From the NCBI GenBank assembly GCA_015207585.1, contig JADEWQ010000053.1, positions 1-36,503 of the forward strand: a stretch of DNA of 36,503 nt, given 5' to 3'. Made by a program: the position numbers and the translations under genes. The first letter of the stretch is position 1. The number at the start of each line of letters is the position of its first letter. The notes under the pieces were generated by a model that was given only the letters and a program-made list of their open reading frames with translations, made no database searches and was not told the origin of the DNA. This document shows positions 26,114 through 34,336 of the stretch, piece after piece. This stretch comes from Pleurocapsales cyanobacterium LEGE 06147. Lineage in GTDB: Bacteria > Cyanobacteriota > Cyanobacteriia > Cyanobacteriales > Xenococcaceae.

Positions 26114-28168
26114 ATGAATCATAACTATAAAAAAAGTCGATTACCTCATCAAAGGTGGCGAATTACACCAGTTCAACCAGAAAAAATATCTCAACTAACT
26201 TTATTTACAGAACTTTTACCACTTGTAAATCAGGTGATTGTCAATCGGGGAATAGATACGCCAGAATTGGCTCAAATATATATCGAACCGGAATCACAAA
26301 ATTTGCCTTCTCCTTTGACAGAATTTAAGGATTTAGCGGCAAGTATACAGTTACTGCAAAATACCATTGCCTGTGGCGAAAAAATTGCTATCTGTGGAGA
26401 CTACGATGCAGATGGCATGACTAGTACGGCTTTATTGTTACGTGCTTTTAGACATTTAGGGGCAAACGTAGATTATGTGATTCCCAGCCGCATGAAAGAT
26501 GGCTATGGCATCAACATTCGTATTGTCGAAGAATTTGCTGCTAGTGGAGTAGGTTTAGTTTTAACGGTAGATAATGGTATTTCCGCTTATGAACCGATTT
26601 TGCGAGCAGTAGAATTAGGACTCAGTGTTATCGTTACCGATCACCACGATCTTCCCGAACAGTTACCTCCAGCCGATGCAATTCTTAACCCGAAACTTCT
26701 CCCCGAAGTTTCTCCCTATCGGGGATTAGCAGGGGTAGGAGTTGCTTATATTTTAGCAGTAGCTACTGCTCAAAGTTTGGGAAAACTCCAAGGACTAACC
26801 AATCAATTGTTAGAATTATTTACCCTGGGAACGATCGCCGATTTAGCTCCCTTGGTGGGAGTAAACCGTCGCTGGCTGAAAAGGGGTTTGCGTCAATTAC
26901 CTAACTCTGAACTAGCTGGAGTACAGGCGTTGATGCAGGTAGCCGGAGTAAGAGAAGAACAAAAGCAACTACAACCGGATGATATTGGATTTAGACTGGG
27001 ACCGAGGATTAATGCTGTGGGAAGAATAGGCGCTCCTCAAATAGTCATTGAATTGCTAACTACCGATGACTTAGGAGTAGCTTTAGAAAGAGCGATGCAA
27101 TGCGAACAAATTAACCGCCAGCGTCAGCACCTATGCGAACAGATCGAACAAGAAGCAATTGCCTTAATTGAAACTACACGGACAACTAACGATGAGGAGG
27201 ATCTGTCTGGCGAGGTGTCCTCACCTAGTCATTGGCAGCAAGCAAGGGTATTAGTCCTAGTCCAAGAAAACTGGCATCACGGCGTGATTGGCATCGTTGC
27301 TTCTCGTCTGGTGGAACGTTATGGCGTTCCTACTTTTATAGGTACCTATGAAGAAGAGGATAGAAGCAAAATTCGCGGTTCGGCTAGAGGAATTGAAGAA
27401 TTTCATGTGTTTGACGCTTTAGAATTTTGCCAAGATTTATTAGGTAAATTTGGCGGTCACAAAGCAGCAGGAGGTTTTAGTTTGCCCGCTCAAAATTTAA
27501 GAGCTTTTGAGCAAAGATTGAGTAAGTTTGCCCGCCAATGTTTAAAACTAGAGTATCTCAAACCACTAGTTAAAATAGATGCCCGAGCTAAATTAAATCA
27601 ACTTTCCCTTCAACTCTACCAACAAATCGATAGTTTACAACCTTGGGGTATTGGCAATGATTTTCCCGTTTTTTGGACTGCCAATGTACGAATCAAAGAG
27701 CAACAGATAGTAGGAAAAAATCATTTAAAGCTAACTCTAGCCGAAGATGATTCAGGAGTAGAATTTAAGGCGATCGCGTGGCGTTGGGGCGAATATTTTC
27801 CTCTTCCTAACCGTCTCGATATTGCTTATAAATTAAGAGAAAATCATTGGAATGGTAATACTAGCCTCGAACTAGAAATAGTTGGAGTTAGATTGCCTCA
27901 ATTTCAAACAATGACAGAAAAAGTTCCCCCACTTCAATCTTCCTTAACAGAATTTTCTTTTCATGGACGTACTTATACTTGCAGTTTATTCAATTCTGCT
28001 AATGAATTAAAAATTATCAATGACCGAGGTAAAGTATTACTAATTGGTAAAGGGAAAAAAGTTGGTGTGTTGGGAATAGATACAGATAATTCTCAAGCAG
28101 TTGACGTGACTAAACCCCCCTATTATCAGCTCGTTAAAGCTGCTCTTGAAGCATTGAAGTATAATTAA
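26114..28168 (+). CDS. recJ: RecJ single-strand DNA exonuclease
   Basis: A 684-residue DHH-family 5'-3' exonuclease for recombination and repair. Motifs are complete: GDYDADGMTST (D96, D98, D100), VDNGIS, DHHDLPEQLP (D176, H177, H178), then the DHHA1 region with GKFGGHKAAGGFSLP and an OB-fold region with WGIGNDFPVF. A C-terminal extension of ~80 residues is usual in cyanobacterial RecJ. The start has no clear ribosome-binding site because a heptamer repeat abuts it; other starts further in would cut the N-terminus. It is the last gene before a region of palindromes. Confidence 0.96.
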   Translation: MNHNYKKSRLPHQRWRITPVQPEKISQLTLFTELLPLVNQVIVNRGIDTPELAQIYIEPESQNLPSPLTEFKDLAASIQLLQNTIACGEKIAICGDYDADGMTSTALLLRAFRHLGANVDYVIPSRMKDGYGINIRIVEEFAASGVGLVLTVDNGISAYEPILRAVELGLSVIVTDHHDLPEQLPPADAILNPKLLPEVSPYRGLAGVGVAYILAVATAQSLGKLQGLTNQLLELFTLGTIADLAPLVGVNRRWLKRGLRQLPNSELAGVQALMQVAGVREEQKQLQPDDIGFRLGPRINAVGRIGAPQIVIELLTTDDLGVALERAMQCEQINRQRQHLCEQIEQEAIALIETTRTTNDEEDLSGEVSSPSHWQQARVLVLVQENWHHGVIGIVASRLVERYGVPTFIGTYEEEDRSKIRGSARGIEEFHVFDALEFCQDLLGKFGGHKAAGGFSLPAQNLRAFEQRLSKFARQCLKLEYLKPLVKIDARAKLNQLSLQLYQQIDSLQPWGIGNDFPVFWTANVRIKEQQIVGKNHLKLTLAEDDSGVEFKAIAWRWGEYFPLPNRLDIAYKLRENHWNGNTSLELEIVGVRLPQFQTMTEKVPPLQSSLTEFSFHGRTYTCSLFNSANELKIINDRGKVLLIGKGKKVGVLGIDTDNSQAVDVTKPPYYQLVKAALEALKYN

Positions 28169-28262
28169 TGGAGATTAAAATTTCGAGCTATCTCTATACA
28201 ACATATAACAGTTCTAAATTATACCAATAGAAAGAAAGGTTAGGATTTACAAAATAGCAAAA

Positions 28263-28282
28263 GGGCGAATGGTCATTCGCCC
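28263..28282. repeat. Dispersed palindrome (GGGCGAATGGTCATTCGCCC)
   Basis: Palindromic except at the central position, followed by CCTACC. From memory, the GGGGCGAATGGCCATTCGCCCC core is scattered through many cyanobacterial genomes. It lies about 95 bp after recJ. Confidence 0.7.
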
Positions 28283-28326
28283 CTACCTTTAAATATGTCT
28301 GCTCTAAATTTATAATGACTAATGAC

Positions 28327-28383
28327 AAAGCGACGGGCGACTATGGCGAACCATCCTAGAAAGAATGGAATTCCCGTCGCTTT
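28327..28383. repeat. 11-bp inverted repeat with 35-nt loop
   Basis: AAAGCGACGGG (28327-28337) and CCCGTCGCTTT (28373-28383) are exact complements. CCAT/ATGG can pair inside the loop. It is 75 bp beyond the tic20 stop codon and could end that transcript or be a remnant of a mobile element. Confidence 0.6.
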
Positions 28384-28458
28384 CAGTGACGCCCCGCTGT
28401 TCCATGGAGACTGGACACGGTCTCTCAAATTTTGCGACTCTGTAGAAGTAAGAAATAT

Positions 28459-28938
28459 TTAGCGAATTTGGGAAGAAGCAGCATCGGAAATAGCTGGAAT
28501 TTCAGCATATAAACCGCGTACGGACTGAACTATGCCATAAAAACAAGCAGCTAAAGTCCCTAAAAAAATCGTATTATTAAGGGTTTCTGTCAATAAACTG
28601 TAGCGACCGAATCCCATTTCTAAAATACTCATGAGCAAGCTACATAAAATTAAGAAAATATCCAATAAAATTGCTTGCATGGTATTAAAACGAACAAAGT
28701 AATTAAACCGTTCACTTCTGACTATGGCAAACCACAACACAAAGAAAATAATCAATCCAGCAAAGGGAAGACCATAGTAAATGGTAATCAAAGGAGCTAG
28801 AGGAGCATAAATAATGCTGAGAAAAGGAAATTGTTTCAGTAGTAACAAACCAAAGGGTAAAACATAAACGAGTGGCAGTAAATAAACTAAGGCAGCGATC
28901 GCCCGGTCTTTAGCATCTACTGCTTCGGGATTGGACAT
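28459..28938 (-). CDS. Tic20-family membrane protein
   Basis: A 159-residue protein with four hydrophobic segments, related to the Tic20 channel subunit of chloroplasts. The sequence YLLPLVYVLPFGLLLLKQFP, then YYGLPFAGLIIFFVLWFAIV and NYFVRFNTMQAILLDIF is the core pattern of cyanobacterial Tic20 homologues. I take ATG 28938 because AGGAGA lies just upstream. An ATG further up at 29001 adds 21 residues (KQEALVLATGTSLQLLGEI) that come from the neighbouring mobile-element remnant. Role in cyanobacteria is not settled. Confidence 0.88.
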   Translation of the reverse strand: MSNPEAVDAKDRAIAALVYLLPLVYVLPFGLLLLKQFPFLSIIYAPLAPLITIYYGLPFAGLIIFFVLWFAIVRSERFNYFVRFNTMQAILLDIFLILCSLLMSILEMGFGRYSLLTETLNNTIFLGTLAACFYGIVQSVRGLYAEIPAISDAASSQIR

Positions 28939-28961
28939 GTTTATTTCTCCTAACAGTTGAA

Positions 28962-29150
28962 GTGACGTACCCGTCGCTAAAACGAGGGCTTCCTGTTTCA
29001 TCTACAGTCGCCTCTACTAGCAAGCTAGTTTTGGACTTACACCATATCCACTGGTTTTGCTTCACCCCGAAAGGTGGCACTGACAGTCGTATAGCTTCAG
29101 CTATACCCAGGCTACATTCCCAAGGTCGCGTCTGAGGTTTATCTCAGACT
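28962..29150 (-). mobile_element. Right-end remnant of an IS200/IS605 (TnpB) element, possible omega-RNA
   Basis: Read on the minus strand this segment is dense in short hairpins: CTGAG/CTCAG (29132-29147), a perfect GTATAGCT/AGCTATAC (29089-29106), CACC/GGTG with loop (29063-29076), and a bulged CCCTCG/CGACGGG stem (28970-28988) followed by GGGTACGTCAC. This order, including GAAGCCC before and a terminal TCAC, resembles the tnpB 3' end and right-end hairpin of IS200/IS605 elements, the part that encodes the guide (omega) RNA. No intact tnpB or tnpA is seen. It ends about 24 bp upstream of the tic20 start. Confidence 0.55.
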
Positions 29151-29570
29151 GAGATCGATGGCAAAACACCAGGCACACTCTGAGGAACTATTCAGCAATA
29201 ACGCCTAGCTAAATAGCAACATTAGTATTTTACAACACTTGAAGCCCTTACTACATAAAGATTATGTATCTAAACTGTCAACCGACTGACCCTGCCTCCG
29301 AATTCATCCCAGTCCTGAGCTTGCGAAGGATCAATCGAGGGACTTCTTCGGACAAACAGTTAAATTTATTGCTTCGGCTCTCTTCCGATCATAGAGCAAT
29401 TAAGTATTTACGACTCTAAATGGATGCCGTGTTTGATGCTTTGGATTGCGATCGCGATGGTAAAATTACTCTGGCAAAGATAACAGCAGGTTTAGGAGCC
29501 GCTCATCATTTAGCTCAAGCTAGCTAGGACCGCGTGCGGAAGTAAAAAAGTAGAGGTCTAGGTTTAGCTC
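29151..29570. other. Intergenic region with decayed sequence
   Basis: About 420 bp between the mobile-element remnant and the lysozyme-like gene. Apart from the 35-codon EF-hand frame at 29420-29527, no coding sequence is visible. A GC-richer stretch at 29280-29350 may be old coding or mobile DNA. Confidence 0.45.
29420..29527 (+). pseudogene. Orphan EF-hand fragment
   Basis: A 35-codon frame, ATG 29420 to TAG 29527, reads FDALDCDRDGKITLAKITAG, a canonical EF-hand calcium loop (D-x-D-x-D-G-x-I) except that the twelfth position is Lys where Glu is usual. A TAA immediately precedes the ATG and no other EF-hand or ribosome-binding site is near. Probably the last piece of a decayed EF-hand gene; a HIP1-type GCGATCGC falls inside the loop. 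It could be chance. Confidence 0.4.
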
Positions 29571-30254
29571 CTAATTGTTTGAATTAGTAATAGATGCCAG
29601 TTCTTCCTGCAACATATTTTGGTAAATCTGGGGTAAATACTTACTCATCGAATTGGTTTCAATACCGTAACCTAAACTCGTCCAAGTAGGCGAAAGCAAC
29701 CGCAGTACTTGCTCGATTTCTCCTTCTCGCAATAATTGCCGGATATTTTTACCCCAAACTTGAGAATCGCTTAACCAAGCGTGAACTACTTCATCCTGGT
29801 ACTCTGGTTCAAAACTATAAGTTTTCCACCACAAGATGCCAGAAGGTCTGGGATGATATCGTTCGGCTGTCTCATACCAGGTATAATTAAGCATCTGATA
29901 ACGTCCGGCGGCAGTAGTACAATTACCGACATTAGGACCTGCGACAATGGGAACGCAAAGCTCGGGATGACCGCTTAAATCGGAAACGTAGCGATTGCCA
30001 TAAAGTACGTGGTAAGGTTGTTTAACGTTAGACTCACTAGCTGTAATCGTCCGCATCAAGGCGCGAATATAAGGATCTCCTCCTTCCATAGCTAGTGGTT
30101 GCGTACCGTGTATGCTTGATGGGTAATTAGTGTAAGTAAAAGGCGATCGCTTTTTATCAAAAAATCCTTGTAAATTAACAATAAAAAAAACCAAACCAAT
30201 AAAAACAATTATTTTCAGTCCTAAACTGGCTTGGTAAGCCTTATTTTTTCCCAT
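29571..30254 (-). CDS. Membrane-anchored lysozyme-like glycoside hydrolase (GH104/muramidase type)
   Basis: About 227 residues from ATG 30254. A TTG three codons earlier is also open. An N-terminal membrane anchor (LKIIVFIGLVFFIVNLQGFF) is followed by a lambda-lysozyme-like domain: ALMRTITASESN with a likely catalytic Glu, YHVLYGNRYVSDLSGHPE, TAAGRYQMLNYTWYE and QDEVVHAWL. Such enzymes cut peptidoglycan glycan strands. The pattern is of the phage-type, but a chromosomal, membrane-anchored copy is common in cyanobacteria. It starts 54 bp after the SDR gene stop on the same strand, possibly an operon. Confidence 0.8.
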   Translation of the reverse strand: MGKNKAYQASLGLKIIVFIGLVFFIVNLQGFFDKKRSPFTYTNYPSSIHGTQPLAMEGGDPYIRALMRTITASESNVKQPYHVLYGNRYVSDLSGHPELCVPIVAGPNVGNCTTAAGRYQMLNYTWYETAERYHPRPSGILWWKTYSFEPEYQDEVVHAWLSDSQVWGKNIRQLLREGEIEQVLRLLSPTWTSLGYGIETNSMSKYLPQIYQNMLQEELASITNSNN

Positions 30255-30307
30255 TATTAGCAAAAGTCACAGAATTTATTCATTGTATTCAATTGATCAA
30301 TTATTCG

Positions 30308-30967
30308 TCAGGCAACACTGGCAAATAATTCTTCCCAAGTTTTGTCTTCTGCGTCCGAGCTAGCCACTATTTCTACAATTTTATTTTTGGCTTCCGGTTG
30401 GAATAAAGCTTCTACGCATACCCGAGCTACTTTAGGACGAGGAATGCTTCCTTCAAACAGAGTATCTGCCGATGACATAACTATCTTGTCTGGATTGTCT
30501 TCGTTTTTCAATCCTCCCGGTCGAACAATAGTATATGTCAAACCGCTTTGCCGTAAATAATTTTCTGCCTGCTTTTTCCAATAAAGAATCAGCCAAAATA
30601 AATTAAGGGGATGAAAAAATTTTGAGGTACACAAAGAGGAGACAAAAACAAAATGCTCGATTTTTTTTGCTTTAGCCGCATCGACCAAATTTTTCGTTCC
30701 TTGATAATCTACTTTATAAGGTCCTGTCGGGTCCAAACTAGGACTAGCACCAGTAGCACATAACAAAACAGTGCAATCAGTCAATGCTTCTTCTAAACTG
30801 GCTGGTTGGAGGACATCGCCAACGAATAGTTCTGCTTCTTTTGGCAATAATTCTTTTCCTTTATCTAAATTTCTGACTAATGCCCGTACGGCAACATTTT
30901 TTTGTACTAATTGTTTGACGATATTTTGTCCTGTTTGTCCTGTAGCTCCGGCAACTAATGCTTTCAT
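30308..30967 (-). CDS. Atypical short-chain dehydrogenase, NAD(P)-binding
   Basis: 219 residues from ATG 30967; the frame extends 7 codons upstream but the Rossmann start MKALVAGATGQTGQN favours this Met. The glycine motif GATGQTGQ binds NAD(P). Further on come LLCATGASPSLDPTGPYKVDYQGTKN, FVFVSSLC and YTIVRPGGL, typical of atypical SDRs of the NAD(P)H-binding/YwnB/Tic62-like kind. The catalytic Tyr-x-x-x-Lys is not clear (YWKKQAENYLRQSG is the nearest). Substrate unknown. Likely cytoplasmic. Confidence 0.87.
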   Translation of the reverse strand: MKALVAGATGQTGQNIVKQLVQKNVAVRALVRNLDKGKELLPKEAELFVGDVLQPASLEEALTDCTVLLCATGASPSLDPTGPYKVDYQGTKNLVDAAKAKKIEHFVFVSSLCTSKFFHPLNLFWLILYWKKQAENYLRQSGLTYTIVRPGGLKNEDNPDKIVMSSADTLFEGSIPRPKVARVCVEALFQPEAKNKIVEIVASSDAEDKTWEELFASVA

Positions 30968-31080
30968 AACAATCTCAATCACACTCAAATAAACAAAAAA
31001 GTGTTTAGCTGATATTTAACTCTTTCATTGTAAAAAAAATTAGTAATTGGCGAGCTTGCAATTAATATTTTTAGGATTAT

Positions 31081-31809
31081 ATGCAGTTTAATTTTATGAA
31101 TCATTATCAATTGAGCCAGTCAGAATTATCCGATGAGAAAATTTTGCCTGTAATTCCTCCTAAAGAACCAAAACTGTTTCTTTTTGAAACATATTTTGCA
31201 GGCTGCATGGATATGTATAGCGATGCTGACACTGTCGCCGATTATCTTGACGATCACGAAGATTGGTTTTGTCGCTGCGCTCAACCAATGAAAGTAGAAC
31301 CTCTAGGAGATAACGGCTATAGTTTGACGGTAAGCAATTTTGGTTCTTTTGGCTATGAAGTAGAACCGAAAATTGCTGTAGTACTTAATCCTCCAGTGGA
31401 TAGAGTATATACTATGCATACCATACCCCTACCTAATTATGAATCTGTGGGTTATGAAGTTAATTACCAAGCGGTGATGGAATTAAAGGAAGTTTTTCAA
31501 GAAGTTCTAGTTGGCTCATCCTCAGTAAGTCAGCCAATAACTTCTTGTCTGCCGCCAAAAATTACCCAAGTAACTTGGAAGCTCAATCTTGCTGTCAAGG
31601 TTGTTTTTCCTAAGTTCATTAATAAGTTACCTTCATCTTTAATTCAGGGAACTGGCGATCGCCTTCTCGGACAAATAGTGCGTCAAATATCTCCCCGTTT
31701 AACTTATAAAGTACAGCAAGATTTTCATAATCGTCTTAGTTTACCTCTTCCACCTAAAAGCGGAAGAAAATTAGAAAAAGTAAATAAATCTGAGTTCAGT
31801 GCAGCCTAG
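31081..31809 (+). CDS. DUF1997-family protein
   Basis: A 242-residue soluble protein. The segments FAGCMDMYSDADTVADYLDDH, EPLGDNGYSLTVSNFGSFGYEVEPKIAV and WKLNLAVKVVFPKFINKLP match the cyanobacterial and plastid DUF1997 family as I know it; function is not established. ATG 31081 is followed by an in-frame ATG at 31096, which may be the true start. It is divergent from the SDR gene. Confidence 0.83.
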   Translation: MQFNFMNHYQLSQSELSDEKILPVIPPKEPKLFLFETYFAGCMDMYSDADTVADYLDDHEDWFCRCAQPMKVEPLGDNGYSLTVSNFGSFGYEVEPKIAVVLNPPVDRVYTMHTIPLPNYESVGYEVNYQAVMELKEVFQEVLVGSSSVSQPITSCLPPKITQVTWKLNLAVKVVFPKFINKLPSSLIQGTGDRLLGQIVRQISPRLTYKVQQDFHNRLSLPLPPKSGRKLEKVNKSEFSAA

Positions 31810-31921
31810 AGAAATAAGCTCGAAAGGATGGGGTTCAGAGCATAACTACCAATGAGCGGGGAACAGGTATTAGGTTAAATAATAATCCACCTAACACTTA
31901 CCACCTACTACCCAACACCTA

Positions 31922-31956
31922 ATAACTGATAACTGATAACTGGTAACTGCTCACTG
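31922..31956 (+). repeat. Heptamer tandem repeat (STRR-like)
   Basis: ATAACTG three times, then GTAACTG and CTCACTG. The preceding stretch CCACCTAACACTTACCACC is also typical repetitive intergenic text of cyanobacteria. It lies between the convergent DUF1997 and DUF4079 genes. Confidence 0.8.
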
Positions 31957-31978
31957 ATATACTCATTCCCCAATCGTC

Positions 31979-32449
31979 TTACATTTTTTCGATTATTCTT
32001 TGGATAATTTGCATTCCAGTAATAGCTTGCCAGCAAAATAATGCGAGCAAAATAAGATTAAGAGTAATATGAGTATAGCGAGCAAAGTCGTTGCCTTTTT
32101 GCATATAAGGAACTAAAGCAGCAGAAGTAGCGATCGTTGCTGTCATTCCCAATCCCGCTAGAAGATGAGGACCGACAAATAGCTTACCATTGTTAATATA
32201 AGTAACTGCCATACCACCAAGAGTACCGATTACCATAAACGCAAGCAGAATCGAACCGATTTGATGATGTTTTAGATTAAAATTTTTCTTAACCAATTCT
32301 TTTCTTACATCTTTATCAGCAGTACGGGTACGTCTAATTTGTATACCCAAATACAAAGCATAAATCGCCAATCCTAGCAACACCCACATTAATACTGGGT
32401 GACCGAATTGAGACCAGACTTTTACTGGTTCGGGAATTGCAAGCTCCAT
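31979..32449 (-). CDS. DUF4079-family membrane protein
   Basis: A 156-residue protein with four hydrophobic segments (for example HPVLMWVLLGLAIYALYLGI, HHQIGSILLAFMVIGTLGGM, LAGLGMTATIATSAALVPYM). Conserved His residues inside membrane segments (GHPVLMW, LKHHQIG, GPHLLAG, YTHITLN) resemble a cytochrome-b561-like heme arrangement, which is the usual remark on DUF4079; heme binding is inference. AGGAGA lies just upstream of the ATG. Divergent from the DUF1802 gene, 73 bp apart. Confidence 0.85.
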   Translation of the reverse strand: MELAIPEPVKVWSQFGHPVLMWVLLGLAIYALYLGIQIRRTRTADKDVRKELVKKNFNLKHHQIGSILLAFMVIGTLGGMAVTYINNGKLFVGPHLLAGLGMTATIATSAALVPYMQKGNDFARYTHITLNLILLALFCWQAITGMQIIQRIIEKM

Positions 32450-32522
32450 AATGTTCTCCTTTCAAAGCTCATAATTTTCATAAAACTTAACTTAACACAA
32501 CCTGAGTTGAGAGTTCCCAGTC

Positions 32523-33104
32523 ATGCTATCAACAACAACAAAAACTCTTAGTCATGCGCTTAAAGAATGGTGTGTTGCCGTAGAAGCTCTCGAAGCAGGC
32601 AAGACTATTATGCTGCTGCGCAAAGGTGGTATTCGCGAAGAAAGCAAAAATTTTGAAGTTCCCTATCGGCAAGTTTGGCTATATCCTACCTACGAACATC
32701 AAAAACCTCATCTATTGAAACCGGAATATGCATCCGGCGTTACTCTAGTCGAGTCTGGTTGGCATCCAGACACAGTGCGTATCGGTAGCTGTGCCGAAAT
32801 TACCGAGGTTTTGTCTGTCAGTGACTCGGAGAAGATCGAAGCTTTACAACCCTATCATATTTGGAATGAGCAAATGATAAGCGATCGCCTGAAATGGAAG
32901 CCCCGCCAACCCCTATCCGTGCTTCTACTGCGAGTTTATCTACTTCCTCAACCCGTAATAATTCCCTATAATGAAGCTTATAAAGGCTGCAGATCTTGGC
33001 TCGATCTAGTAGAACCAATTTCCCTAGAGAATTTGACTCCAGTTTTAAGCGACCATAGTTATAATCAACAAATAACCACTATCGACAGTTTAGTTAACTC
33101 TTAA
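32523..33104 (+). CDS. DUF1802-family protein
   Basis: A 193-residue soluble protein. The N-terminus ALKEWCVAVEALEAGKTIML, then LRKGGIREESKNFEVPYRQV and WLYPTYEHQKPHLLKPEY, is characteristic of the DUF1802 family. Function unknown. It converges with the anti-sigma-type gene; the two stop codons overlap (33101-33104). Confidence 0.87.
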   Translation: MLSTTTKTLSHALKEWCVAVEALEAGKTIMLLRKGGIREESKNFEVPYRQVWLYPTYEHQKPHLLKPEYASGVTLVESGWHPDTVRIGSCAEITEVLSVSDSEKIEALQPYHIWNEQMISDRLKWKPRQPLSVLLLRVYLLPQPVIIPYNEAYKGCRSWLDLVEPISLENLTPVLSDHSYNQQITTIDSLVNS

Positions 33105-33748
33105 CAAACTAATGGCTGTTTTCTTTGGCTTTTTTTCATCTGTTTAGAGAGTCTAAGCTGAGTTCCTTCTCTGTTCCAGTGAACGCGGTCAAAAACTTCG
33201 TGCAAGATACACAATCCGCGACCATTGTCTGCATCGTCTGGGGGTAAATGTTCTTTGATAGCTTGATGACAGTCACAATGAGGAATAAACCCCATACCTT
33301 CATCAGAAATAATCCAAGAATATTCTGTAGCCGTAACGGTAAACTGCACGATAACTGTTTTGCTAGGATCGAGCTTATTGCCATGTTTGGCTGCATTAAC
33401 CAAAGCTTCTTGCAAGCCCAACCGCACTTCTGGTCTCCATTCTGGAGGAATGTGAGCTAAAAGTAAATCGAGTATGGGATAGAGATAAAGGGTAGAAGCA
33501 AAACTTATAGTACTCCATTTGCCTTTATGCCAAGGAATAGGAATGGCAATCACTGGCTTTACCTCTAAATTACTTTCCAGTAGATGGACGTATAAAACGA
33601 CGATGATGTTAATAAAGATAACAATGATTTTCTCTGGCTTTGCTTTGTTTGTGAGTTGAATGTCAATGCCAATAAATGTAAATAGGCAAGCAAAAAGTAA
33701 AGTTAAAAGTGAAGACAAGGAAATAAAAAATAGGGAACAAAAAAACAA
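33101..33748 (-). CDS. ATP-binding anti-sigma-factor-like (RsbW/HATPase_c) protein
   Basis: The conserved part, from about residue 55 on, includes IPIPWHKGKWSTISFASTL, RLGLQEALVNAAKHGNKLD (the N-box of GHKL ATPases), WIISDEGMGF (G1 box) and DADNGRGLCILHEVFDRV (G2 box). This is the serine-kinase/anti-sigma regulatory family. No ATG or GTG is in frame upstream of VKPVIAIP: the only upstream options are TTG near 33748 and near 33718, and these would add a hydrophobic N-terminus (two membrane-like stretches). Either the protein is membrane-anchored from a TTG, or it begins at a rare start codon near residue 55. The reported start is therefore uncertain. Confidence 0.8.
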   Translation of the reverse strand: MFFCSLFFISLSSLLTLLFACLFTFIGIDIQLTNKAKPEKIIVIFINIIVVLYVHLLESNLEVKPVIAIPIPWHKGKWSTISFASTLYLYPILDLLLAHIPPEWRPEVRLGLQEALVNAAKHGNKLDPSKTVIVQFTVTATEYSWIISDEGMGFIPHCDCHQAIKEHLPPDDADNGRGLCILHEVFDRVHWNREGTQLRLSKQMKKSQRKQPLVC

Positions 33749-34162
33749 GTGAGTAATAACTTTTACTTAAGTACGTTAGTTCCTTATTTCTTATTGTCCA
33801 AGTAAATTGGGAAATCTGAACCCAAGAAATCTCATGTTGAGTATTCCTCTATATTCATATTTCCTTTATGTTTCAAACTTTTAACTCAGACAAGTTTTCT
33901 TTATTTTTGTTTTTAGCAACGTTTGATCTTAATTTATTTCCCAAATGCATAAATTTCCCCTTTGGGTCTAAAAAACTTGCCATCCCTATTATACTAGAAT
34001 TTTTATGGATAAAATACTCAAACTCTCGCTTAAACAGCAGAATTGAAAAAACTTATAGCTCCTACAGACAAGGATTAAATTAATTCAGACATATCTGAAG
34101 TCCAAATAAGAAAAAGAGAAAATTGGTATTTTCCTCTCTTCGTTTTCGTGGATTTTTTACAA
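33749..34162. other. Intergenic region before tRNA-Glu
   Basis: About 410 AT-rich bases. A 71-codon open frame at 33868-34083 has no similarity, no ribosome-binding site and looks like AT-rich chance. Nothing else stands out. Confidence 0.5.
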
Positions 34163-34235
34163 TACCCCCAAGGGAATTCGAATCCCTGTCGCCTCCGTGA
34201 AAGGGAGGTGTCCTAGGCCACTAGACGATGGGGGC
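34163..34235 (-). tRNA. trnE: tRNA-Glu (anticodon UUC)
   Basis: 73 nt, no encoded CCA. The acceptor stem GCCCCCA pairs with TGGGGGT (one G-U at the end), discriminator A. The anticodon loop CTTTCAC is closed by CCTCC/GGAGG, giving anticodon TTC. The T arm is AGGGA-TTCGAAT-TCCCT. The sequence matches cyanobacterial and plastid tRNA-Glu, which also feeds tetrapyrrole synthesis through glutamyl-tRNA reductase. Confidence 0.98.
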
Positions 34236-34336
34236 TAGTGAGTTTAAAGAGTTCATACTCATTCGCAACATTTCTAAGATTAGCGAATATTTATGTGTAT
34301 GTCAATACTTTTACTCGATAAAATAAATTAACTCAT

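Larger units (their letters stand above)
28169..28458. other. Intergenic region between recJ and tic20 with repeats
   Basis: 290 bp between convergent genes. It holds a near-perfect palindrome (28263-28282), two TAATGAC heptamers (28313-28326) and an 11-bp inverted repeat (28327-28383), followed by a locally GC-rich stretch. No open frame of note. Confidence 0.6.

Noticed and set aside
28939-29001. Upstream start of the Tic20 protein (KQEALVLATG...)
   Set aside because: The extra residues come from the mobile-element remnant; a strong ribosome-binding site precedes ATG 28938.
33868-34083. 71-codon frame upstream of tRNA-Glu
   Set aside because: AT-rich, no ribosome-binding site, no similarity to anything known to me.
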